Below are positions 1-8,200 of a stretch of 17,348 nucleotides of DNA, piece by piece. The notes beneath the pieces were generated by a model. That model was not told the origin of the DNA. It saw only the letters and a program-made list of their open reading frames with translations, and did no database searches. The stretch comes from Rhizophlyctis rosea. Lineage: Eukaryota; Chytridiomycota; Chytridiomycetes; Rhizophlyctidales; Rhizophlyctidaceae. The stretch is taken from NCBI GenBank assembly GCA_027596075.1, contig JADGJC010000458.1, positions 8,044 through 25,391 of the forward strand, written 5' to 3'. Both the position numbers and the translations under genes were made by a program. The stretch's first letter is position 1. Each line of letters begins with the position of its first letter.

Positions 1-1358
1 TCATCCAGTCGGGAGATGATGTGCAAGTCGCCCATGGGTGGTCCTTCTGACCTTACTCTTCGCATTTATCTGAATCAAGATAAGCAGTGAGGAGTGTTCG
101 GTATGATGCTAACACCGCCCTACATGGCCCCTTGAATTTATCATCGAGCATGGGGCCACCGAGGCCGTTTCGATGCCATTGAATTGGAATCCGCTAGACA
201 TGTTACCAGAGAGATGCGGATCTCACACATGTCTCATGCCCCAATACGGACCTGTGGGAAAAGACCCATGCACTCGAAACTCAAATAGATAAATTAAAAA
301 ATGGAGAGGAGGCTGATATTGGCGAGTCATTGAAAAACCCTGAATCGAGCCTCGCAGGTAAATCATGTATGACCCATAGCCCCCCCATTTTTTCTTCTTC
401 TTATTTTGATTCACCCTCATACTCGAACGTGATAAGAATCAATCACACTACTTGGGAAACAAGTATCAAATAAACACACAGCGAGTCCTCGGTTTTTACT
501 CGGTTTTTTAAGGCCCCCTCCACCCGATTAACGTCATGTATCCCAAGCGCCCACTTTCTGGTTTTTCGGAATCGCGTATGGGACATGATGAGTGTGGGGG
601 AGGTTCCTTGACGAGTGGGGATGCTAGCTGTGTTGCACTGGAGGGATAGTTGTTCAGAAATGGTGTATTGTAAGTTATATAATGAGGGGAGGGGGTTATT
701 TTTTTGAGTGAAACGGAAAAGTGATCAAGTCACGCCTGGCGCTCCTTTGGCCCCTTGGTCCGCATTCCGCACCTTCTTCTCATTTCTTCTGTTGGCGTCG
801 TTCTGGGATGTGGTTGAATGGGTGGTGCACGACGAGGAAGGGTTGCACGAGGTATTGTCCAAGTTTCCAGAAACGGGAAACGTGGGCCGCTTATTCCAGG
901 ACGCGGTTGTGGTGCTTCTGATGGGCCGCGGTATTTGCCCTGCACCCCAGCCCGCGTTCTCCTGCGTTTTTGGTTCTGAACAACAAATGACAAAGAGGAT
1001 GAAATAACGGAAAAAGGAGGTGAGGCTCAAGGGATTAAGGTGGGTTTGGACATTGCGGAAATGGTGTTTGCCTTTTCGGAGGGGCTCTGCTCCCCGTTCC
1101 GGCAGAATCCTTGACGTGGGTCTGACTGAGATGAAGGCCCGGAAAAATCTCGGTTTTTTGTTCCACAATTCAAAATTGGTCAAAACACATTCATCCATTT
1201 CACATTCTTCGTTTCGTGAAGAAAACATTCAAAATTGCCATTCCCAACGAGAACGAAAAGGTTCATACATTGAAGAAAAAATTAGGCCGGCAACTTCTGT
1301 TTTCGGCTCGCAAAACAGTGGAAAAAAACCACCGCCCCGCAACATCCTCCATTCAAAA
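1..1358. other. Left intergenic region, no supported gene
   Basis: I find no convincing gene here. The + frame from base 1 is open for 29 codons to a TGA at 88-90 and could be the tail of a gene lying to the left, but nothing in it is recognisable. A 99-codon + frame (708-1007, GTG-initiated) and a longer overlapping - frame (725-1228) resemble no family. A small tandem repeat of about 12 nt (ctcggttttt twice) lies at 488-511. A TATA-like run (ttatataatg) is at about 673-682. The last 200 bases before the hydrolase ATG look like 5' untranslated sequence: rich in A and C with no family signal. Confidence 0.5.
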
Positions 1359-2234
1359 ATGTTTGCAGAAATCAGTACTCGGGAACACCTCCTCACCATC
1401 AACAACCATCCCATTTTCGCCAGAGAATACTTCCCACTCGGCATGACTCCAACTCTCACCCTCCTCTTCCAACACTACTGGGGCGGATCACACCGTACCT
1501 GGGAACCGGTCATCACCCACCTGCTGCAATCCTCACCCACCCAATCCATAAGATGCATCGCCTACGACGATAGAGGCTGGAGCAACTCCCGCCTCCCACC
1601 AACCGTCCACGAAAAACCCTTCGACCTCCCCAACCTAGCAAAAGACGCCAAAGCCATCATCAAACACTTTAAACTAAATCCGTACATCCTCATAGGACAT
1701 TCCCGCAACTCCAAAATCGCTGCACTACTGTTTGGTACGGAGTCCGATATTGACATCCCGCTTCCGGAAGGTGTCGTTTTCGTAGCGCCATCACCGTTCA
1801 TACCCATGCCGATTCCTGATGAACAACGTCTTGGTATGCTCCATGCGTATACGACGCGGGAATCTACGCTGTTTACTGTCAGCAATATCCTCACTTCCTC
1901 TACCCTACCCCCTCACCTCCTCGACCAAGTCCTCGAAGACTCTTCCCGTGGATCAGATGAGGCGATTGCTATGTGGCCCCTCCGTGGCACCATCCTAGAT
2001 GCTTCCGAGGCTGCTGGGAGGTTTAGTCAGCGGATGAAGGACGGCAACGTGCCGATTCTGGTTGTAGCAGGGGAATTAGATAAAGTTGAGCCGGTTGAAC
2101 TTGTGAAGCGGGAAGTTGTTGGGAAGGTGGAGGGTGCGGAGGTGGTTGTGGTAGAAGGGGTGGGGCATTTGGTTCCTTTGGAGGGTAGCGAGAAATTGGC
2201 CGATATCGTTAAGGATTTTGTGGGGAAACTGTAG
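1359..2234 (+). CDS. Alpha/beta-hydrolase fold protein, altered nucleophile elbow
   Basis: A 291-residue protein of normal length for a single-domain alpha/beta hydrolase. Seen: an oxyanion-hole motif HYWGGS (residues 39-44), AYDDRGWSNSR after strand 4 (68-78), the nucleophile elbow LIGHSRNSK (111-119) with Ser115, a strand-7 acid in VVAGELDKVE (Asp241), and the catalytic His in VEGVGHLVPL (His270). The Ser-Asp-His triad is therefore in the right places. The family usually has GHSMGG; here it is GHSRNS, so the second Gly of G-x-S-x-G is Asn. The fold and triad suggest a small soluble esterase, lactonase or C-C hydrolase; the substrate cannot be told. I chose the ATG at 1359 because the fold begins right after it and the open frame upstream (to 1020) looks non-coding. 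It has no visible introns or signal peptide. It converges with the LOR remnant, whose stop lies 193 nt downstream. Confidence 0.85.
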   Translation: MFAEISTREHLLTINNHPIFAREYFPLGMTPTLTLLFQHYWGGSHRTWEPVITHLLQSSPTQSIRCIAYDDRGWSNSRLPPTVHEKPFDLPNLAKDAKAIIKHFKLNPYILIGHSRNSKIAALLFGTESDIDIPLPEGVVFVAPSPFIPMPIPDEQRLGMLHAYTTRESTLFTVSNILTSSTLPPHLLDQVLEDSSRGSDEAIAMWPLRGTILDASEAAGRFSQRMKDGNVPILVVAGELDKVEPVELVKREVVGKVEGAEVVVVEGVGHLVPLEGSEKLADIVKDFVGKL

Positions 2235-2427
2235 AATCTCAGAGGGGTTGGCATGTGGGGGACAATTACGTTCCCTTGAGCTAGACGGGACATAGACGCA
2301 TGCCATGTGGGTGTTTTGTTAGTGTGGAATAGAGTTTGTACATATTTTACATGATCGAAATTTCACAATTGTGATTTATACGCGATGGTTACAAAAAATA
2401 CGCTTTATTCAACGTCACTTTGAGATA
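2235..2427. other. Convergent 3' region between hydrolase and LOR remnant
   Basis: A tail-to-tail spacer. It is AT-rich from about 2325, with tttgtacatattttacatg at about 2335-2353 resembling fungal 3'-end efficiency elements. A perfect 12-bp palindrome (tcacaattgtga) is at 2363-2374. I assign no specific function. Confidence 0.4.
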
Positions 2428-3077
2428 TCAATGTTCAAAAGATCTTGGTGATCCGGCTTTGTCGACTGTTATACATAATGCCACCATAGCCGCAACATCC
2501 CCACTTCCCCGCCACACTCAAAACATAATGATCCCTCCCCTCAATTTCACTCCTCATTCTCTCCCTCCTAACTTTCGCTACTAACGCCCAATTACCCCGG
2601 CCTTTACACCCAACATCCACCCATATCCCATATCGAGAATTGAGACACATGTGTCGGGGGTCCCATTGGCAGATGAATTGACAAAACGTTCCAGATGGGT
2701 CGATGAAGCGGACGGTTAGTCTTTTGCCCACGCCAGAGCGATTGATGATTTGGACTATTTCTCGTCGGGGTTCGGCCGTGGTGAGGCATCTTATGGGTCT
2801 ATTCCAAGCCTTTGATGAGCCCACAGTATTGGTGTGTCATGGCATCGCGGAGAACTTTTTTCTCATCTATGGCTGAATGTGGAAAGCCCTGGCAGGTGAA
2901 GTGGGTCTTTTTGGTGAGGGGATCGAAGATCGTGAAATTGTCGGAAGACCCGCTTGCGAAGCCCCGTTCTGCAATATGGAGGGTTGTTTCGGTTGGGTTG
3001 CCGAAGCATTTGTCGGTGCAGATCAGAGGGAAGGGAATGGGGGAATGAGGTGTTCTGGGATGGAGGGTGTGGCCCAT
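2428..3077 (-). pseudogene. LURP-one-related (LOR, tubby-like fold) gene, frame-broken
   Basis: Three blocks read like one LOR protein but lie in different frames. The N-terminal block (from the ATG at 3077 to about 2830) contains TLHIAERGFASGSSDNF, THFTCQGF and DEKKVLRDA, typical of the first half of the domain. The middle block (about 2790-2513) contains GKRLTVRFIDPSG, WALVAKVRRE and DHYVLSVA. The C-terminal block (about 2510-2428) contains GDVAAMVALCITVDK, the usual final hydrophobic helix. The stretch is 650 nt, not a multiple of three. A third-frame fragment (DTPILWAHQRLGIDP, near 2830-2790) suggests more than one shift at the first junction. I found no credible intron joining the blocks. 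LOR proteins are about 200 residues with a beta-barrel fold related to scramblases; some plant members affect defence. The biochemical role is unclear, and here it is probably a decaying gene. The alternative is sequencing error; an upstream in-frame ATG at 3233 is less likely as the start. Confidence 0.6.
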
Positions 3078-3665
3078 TTTGGGGTGTGGTGAGGTGTTGG
3101 AGGGATGCTTGGGTTGCGGGGAGTTGGAAAAAAGGAACAATGTCGAGGATGGGCTTTTATGTATTGAGGTCTCGTGTTTCAGGTTTTGACGTTTTGGCAC
3201 TTTCCAAGAGCCTCGTAACACGAACTCGCCCAACTTGGGCTATGCCAGGACCCTTGAATAGGACCCTCGAGTCTCTGGCCCAGGTCAACGCCATGTGGTC
3301 GCAAGCTGGTGACATGTGTAACCGCAGGAGACTTCGCGTTTCCCTTGCGCTGGTGGCAGTGGCCTCCTTCCACACTTCCATCTTCCCTCTCTCAATTCCC
3401 TCACAGCACTAGTAGGAACTTTTCGGAGGCGAAAAATCCATATCTCAACCATTGGGAGTTCCTACCATCCCCGAAGACATCGACTACCAATACATAACAA
3501 GCTTGCGGAATAAGTCGCGTCGCATAAACGCCGCAAGACATATAAGCCGACTGGCGGACACACTGGCATACACACTGCAGGTCGTTTCATAGTTCCTGCC
3601 ATAAAGACTGAAAAACACGAAAACAGCCCATAACCGTCACAGTACATCCAACACCATTTTCCACA
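3078..3665. promoter_or_regulatory. Shared upstream region of LOR remnant and TIR-NLR
   Basis: 588 nt between divergent genes. Features seen: a pyrimidine-rich run at about 3363-3403, as in many fungal promoters; nested inverted repeats at 3412-3465; a 7-bp inverted repeat (cttgcgg at 3502-3508, ccgcaag at 3531-3537); and a TATA-like acatataag at 3538-3546, about 120 nt before the NLR ATG. The ATG itself sits in a good context (cacaATG). Assignment as a promoter is by position only. No coding frame here is recognisable. Confidence 0.4.
3412..3465. repeat. Nested inverted repeat upstream of the NLR
   Basis: The outer arms are a perfect 9-bp inverted repeat, gtaggaact (3412-3420) and agttcctac (3457-3465). 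Inside it the left arm runs into a second perfect 6-bp inverted repeat, ttttcg (3420-3425) and cgaaaa (3430-3435), with a gagg loop. It lies about 200 nt before the NLR start. It could be a paired operator, a hairpin in a 5' leader, or the ends of a tiny non-autonomous element; no target-site duplication is evident. Confidence 0.5.
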
Positions 3666-6600
3666 ATGCTCGGATCCAACGACTCTTCATTTGGGGAGAC
3701 GGAGTTCGACATCATGTTCAGTTACTGGTACGTAAATGATATACCATTACCGCTGGTATTACGATTTTCAAATGCTGTTTTTCTTTTGTTATGTTCAGCT
3801 GGGCCAACAAAGAAACCGTCATCCGAGTCAAAACCGCCCTCCAAACAAAAGGCTACCGCATATGGTTCGACGAACAACGCGTGCACGAAGTGGGTAATAT
3901 CTATAAAGGGATGTACAATGGTCTTAGCACCAGTAAGATTGTTTGCGCGTTCCTTTCGGTGCATTATGAGGTAGGAAGAGGCGTATGTTTTGCCACGCCT
4001 GCTGGAAGCTTCACTGACTTTCCACCAGAACTCCGCCAACTGCGAACGCGAACTCTGCTTCGCATCAGACCGTAAACAACCCATCGTCCCAATCCGCCTA
4101 GATTGCGGCCCATTCACATGGTCACATATCATCACTGCCGGAACGCTCTATGTCGACTTCTCTGACGAGGAGGCAGACTGGAGTCGGAAGATTGATGAGT
4201 TGGTGGAGAATATCGAGTCAACCCTTTCACGAAGTCATAATAAACCGCACCGCCTACCTACCCCCGTTGAATCTATTGCACCTCCCCAATCTGTCATAGC
4301 CAACGCAGCACTCGCTACCGCCGAGCCGGGAATGTCCAACACGGAACTGAAAGCTCTCCTAGACCCCGCGGATCTGGTCAAGATGGCAAATGACGTCGAT
4401 GAAGTTTACCGGAAACGGCTGCCGGGTACTCGGGAATGGTTGTTGGCGGATGTCAAGCGATGGGCAACAGATATAGAATCAGCGTCCTCTTCGGTGTTCT
4501 GGTTGGTTGCATCAGCTGGGGCTGGAAAATCCGTAGGAGCGGCCAGTGTGATTAATGAACTTAAGAGTGCTTCGACTCTTGGTGGGTTCTTCATCTGTAA
4601 AGCGGATCGTGCGGATCGGAATGATCCGGCGAGGTTGATTAGGACTGTTGCGTATCAGCTTGCGATCAAGTTTCCTGTAGTGGCGAAGCATATAGAAGAA
4701 GTTGAGAAGGAGGAGCCAGGCTTCACTAAAAATGCCAATGTAGCAAGGGCATTCGAAGCTCTCATTGGTGATTCCTTGACCAAGTTGGCAGCCACCCACA
4801 ACGGACCTGTAGTAATTGTATTAGACGCCCTCGACGAATGCGGCAAACCTAACTCACCCGACCGCACCGACTTCCTGTCCTCCCTCAGTGAAACCACCCT
4901 CCCACCCAACTGCAAGCTCTTCATCACCAGCAGACCCGAATCCGACATCCGCACCGAACTAGACAACTTCTCCCCCTACGAAATCGAACTAAACGAATCC
5001 AGAAACCGGACGGACCTCCTCCTATTCGCCACTGACCGACTCACCCGCAAATTCCGACGATCAACAACCGAAGAAATCCATCAACATGCCACAGCCCTCG
5101 TCGAAGCGTCTTACGGTCTCTTCATCTGGCTCTACCTCGCGTGCGAAGATTTGCGGAAAGCCGCGGACGGGAAGAAGGCTCTAACTCGACTCCTAGGCGG
5201 GGATACAGCAAAAGCAGGAACAGCTGACAGAGCCATGGACAAAATATATCTCCGAACCCTTTCCAATGCCTTCGACGGGACGGACGACGAAGACGGGTGG
5301 TGTGAAAATTTCCGTATCGTCGTTGGTGCCATCGTTACGGTCCGTGTCCCGCTCAACATTGCCAGCTTAGCAGATCTGTTGGATATGGATGAGGACACTG
5401 TAGCGGAGACTTTAGGAAAGGTTGCAGCGTTACTGTATATCGCTGATGACCAAGTACGGGTTATTCATAAGTCATTTGCGGATTTCTTGGCTGATCGGGA
5501 ACGGTGTTCGGATGAGCGCTTTCAAGTTGATCGGACAGGGACTGAACAACGCATCGCAGAGGGATGTTTGCGGGCTTTGAATGATCGACTTCGACCGAAT
5601 ATGTGTGATATTGGGTTGGGGGAATTGAACTCGGAGGTTTCGGATCTCCCACAGCGAGTGGAAGAGAATATACTGCAGCATGTTCAATATGCCACACGGT
5701 TTTGGGTTGATCATGTTGTAAGTGGGGTATATACTGTGGATCTTTTGCGACGAATCGATGAATTGTTTCAGAAACGATTGGTGGATTGGTTGGAAGTTGT
5801 TAGCGTGCTTGAACTTGTTTCTTGGACGACCTTGCAATTGCGAAAGCTGCAATATTGGGTCAAGCCGCTTTATTCGAAGGTATAAACCTCCTGATTGAGT
5901 CTGACATATATGTTTCTTACTGACACCACCGCACCAGATGAACCCACGCACAATAGACCTAATCCACGACACATACTGGTTCATCCAAGAGTTCAGTGTC
6001 CCCATCTTCCGCAGCGCACCCCACATCCGCCGATCCGCACTTCCATTTTGCCCCTACCAGACATCCCTCTACAAAACCTATCAGCATGAACTCAACGTGC
6101 AAGTCATACGGGGTGCGGAACCGACTTGGTCAGCATGTATTCGAACTATCGAAGGGCATAAGAAGCAAGTTTCCTCGGTGGCGGTAACGGGTAACGGAGA
6201 GAGATTTGTGAGTGGAAGTGGGGACGGGACGGTGAATGTTTGGGATTTGGGATCGGGGAATTTGGTGAGGAGTTTTCATGGAGGGTTGGGGAAGCATGTT
6301 GCGGTTACGGAAGACGGGGAGGTGGTGGTTACGGCGTCGTGGGATGTCAACTGTGCCATGATTTTGGATGTAAAGACGGGAAGAATACTACATACGCTGT
6401 CCCATGCAGCTCTAGATGGGCACACGGGAGGCATGAAGGCTGTGGCAGTCACGCCGAAGGGGGAGCGGGTAGTTACGGGTTCTATGGACCATACGGCAAA
6501 ATTGTGGGATGGCAGGACCGGCGAGTTGTTACGGACATTCATGGGCCATCGTGGATCGGTGGAAGCTGTTGCAATCACTTCCAATGGGTTGACTGTGGTT

Positions 6601-7902
6601 ACGGGATCCGCTGATCGTACCGCCATGGTGTGGAATGCTGCAACCGGCAATTGGACGGTGCGACTTAAGGACCATTCGGACGGAGTGTCCTCTGTTGCCA
6701 TTACTCCTGATGGGAAGAAGGTAGTAACTGGGTCATTGGATCGTACTCTGAACATATGGGATGCGAAATCCGGTAAGCTCCTCCACGCCCTTACTGACCA
6801 CACGGATGCCATCAACACGGTTGCAATAACTTCAGACGGACAGTCCGTCATCAGCGGCTCAGCGGACAATACCGCAAAAATATGGGATGGGGATACTGGG
6901 GAGGTTGTCGACAACCTGGAGGGCCATACAGATGATGTGACGTCCGTAGCGATCACTTCAGATGGGCGTATCGTGACTACCGGCTCCTACGACGAGACTG
7001 CAAAGATATGGGACGTATCAATGGGAGGTTCTCGGCCGCAACCGTTGGAAGGGCACACGCACACTGTAACCTGTGTGGTCGTTGCGAAGAATGACTTGGT
7101 AATCACTGGATCGTATGACGGCACGGCGAAAGTCTGGAATGCTATCACCGGTGAACATCTTTACACCCTTGCTGGACATACGGGAGGAATCTACTCACTG
7201 GTGGTGACTCCGGACGGCCAAACTACTGCTACGGGATCATGGGACGGCACTGCGAAAGTTTGGGAAATGAGTTCGGGGAGGCTGGTGCAGAGTCTTGAGG
7301 GGCACGGTGGGTTGATAAATTCTGTTGCCTTGACGGCGGACGGGGAGATGGTTTTGACTGGATCGTCGGATGGGACGGCGAGGTTGTGGCATACACAGAC
7401 TGGTACCTTGCTGAGAACTCTTACCCATGACGCTGAGATCTCTCACGTTACGTTCACGAGAAATGACCTGGCTGTCGTAACCTTGGAGGGCTCCACAGCC
7501 AGGGTGTGGGATCGCTACAGCGGACAGCTCGTACAAAGTGTTGAAGGTCAGCCAACAGACCTCATTGCGGCTTCCATGACTCAAGACAGTTTGAGCATAC
7601 GAAACAAGCAACGGGATTGTCCCCGCGTGTGGGAGGAAACGCAGACCGCCGACGGAACAATATATGCCATAGTGGATGCAGCTGGTACGTCCGTCAGCGC
7701 CACCGGCTCCGCGGTTGCACAACGGGAAGAGGATGGTTGGGTGTTGAATTCAGCTGGGCGACGAGTTGGTTGGTTGCCAGGACATCTTCGAGGGGAAACA
7801 AAGTACGGAATGTACATGGCGATTGCGCAGACAACAGACGGAATAGTCATGATCTTTAATGCTAGCCGGCGAGCAACCTTTGTCAAAGGATGGCTAAAAT
7901 AG
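3666..7902 (+). CDS. TIR-NACHT-WD40 NLR-type receptor (4 exons)
   Basis: Exons 3666-3727, 3799-3970, 4029-5879 and 5938-7902 join in frame to 1349 residues. The N-terminal TIR domain (about 14-138) shows FDIMFSYCW, GYRIWFDEQRV, SKIVCAFLS, NSANCERELCFA and PIVPIRLD. A linker with GTREWLLADVKRW (211-223), usual before fungal NACHT domains, leads to the NTPase: P-loop ASAGAGKS (239-246), Walker B VVIVLDALDE (339-348) and sensor-like KLFITSRPE (374-382). A helical region follows to about 695. Exon 4 opens with the FIQEFSVPIF...SALPFCPY linker and then about 11 WD40 repeats (about 764-1220) plus a degenerate C-terminal part. NLRs of this build are cytosolic sensors: WD40 repeats bind a ligand, NACHT oligomerises using NTP, and the N-domain signals. 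The position of the TIR catalytic Glu is Ser64, so NADase activity is doubtful. The gene appears intact and is flanked by broken genes. Confidence 0.9.
3728..3798 (+). other. Intron 1 of the TIR-NLR
   Basis: 71 nt, from donor GTACGT to acceptor TTCAG. The split codon TG|C restores Cys in FSYCWANK and is the only joining that continues the TIR core. The alternative donor GTAAAT at 3732 breaks the frame. Confidence 0.85.
3971..4028 (+). other. Intron 2 of the TIR-NLR
   Basis: 58 nt, from donor GTAGGA to acceptor ACCAG, phase 0. A branch-like CACTGAC lies shortly upstream of the acceptor. Removing it joins FLSVHYE to NSANCEREL, the expected core of the TIR domain. Confidence 0.85.
5880..5937 (+). 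other. Intron 3 of the TIR-NLR
   Basis: 58 nt, from donor GTATAA to acceptor ACCAG, phase 0, with a TACTGAC branch-like site. Without splicing, the frame stops at 5883-5885. Splicing joins the NACHT and helical region to the exon carrying the linker and WD40 repeats. Confidence 0.85.
6142..7530 (+). repeat. WD40 repeat array within the NLR
   Basis: About 11 consecutive units of about 41 residues with the GH...V.SVA.T.DG..V.TGS.D.TAK.WD pattern. Units 3-10 are regular (GSMDHTAKLWD, GSADRTAMVWN, GSLDRTLNIWD, GSYDETAKIWD, GSWDGTAKVWE and so on). Unit 2 is degraded (TASWDVNCAMILD), and from about 7540 the repeats fade. The copies differ clearly in both codons and residues, so this is not the near-identical repeat type found in some fungal NLRs. 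The fading tail could complete two seven-blade propellers. Confidence 0.8.
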
Positions 7903-8200
7903 TACACGGGAGGCGGATCTTTGTAGATATCAGTCGCATTGCTTAGAAGCTTTAACAATTCAGTATATGATGACGATGACCACCCTAAATAGTAATGAGA
8001 TGTGCGCTGACATCTCATCACGCCTTTGTGTTGTTATGCGTCGGTGAAATGTTCTATACTTCCAGATACTGAAAATGGGAGACGGATTTGGCAGGAATAT
8101 TTGACGTAGGACTTTCAACAGTTCTAACTACGAAACAAATATGACGCGTATAAACTCGTGTGACACTATTAGACCCAAAAATCAAGACCGCCTTTTCTCT
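7903..8200. other. Convergent 3' region with a hairpin
   Basis: A spacer between the ends of the NLR and membrane paralogue A. It holds a perfect 9-bp inverted repeat, atgagatgt (7995-8003) and acatctcat (8010-8018), with a 6-nt loop, followed by a GT-rich run (ctttgtgttgttatg, about 8024-8038). Placed about 95 nt after the NLR stop, it may help 3'-end formation. I see no gene. Confidence 0.45.

Noticed and set aside
708..1228. Open frames of 99 codons (+) and 167 codons (-) overlapping each other
   Set aside because: No family resemblance, doubtful starts and mutual overlap. Stop-free chance frames are common in this GC-rich stretch.
1020..1358. N-terminal extension of the hydrolase from an in-frame upstream start
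   Set aside because: The extension is basic, low in hydrophobic pattern and unlike any hydrolase N-domain, whereas the fold begins directly after the ATG at 1359.
2363..2374. 12-bp perfect palindrome tcacaattgtga
   Set aside because: It lies in an AT-rich 3' spacer, where such palindromes occur by chance; no second copy or plausible regulated start nearby.
2785..2840. A short intron joining the two main LOR frames
   Set aside because: The only GT..AG pairs are about 26 nt apart or use a non-consensus GTTCTC donor, and they do not restore the needed frame.
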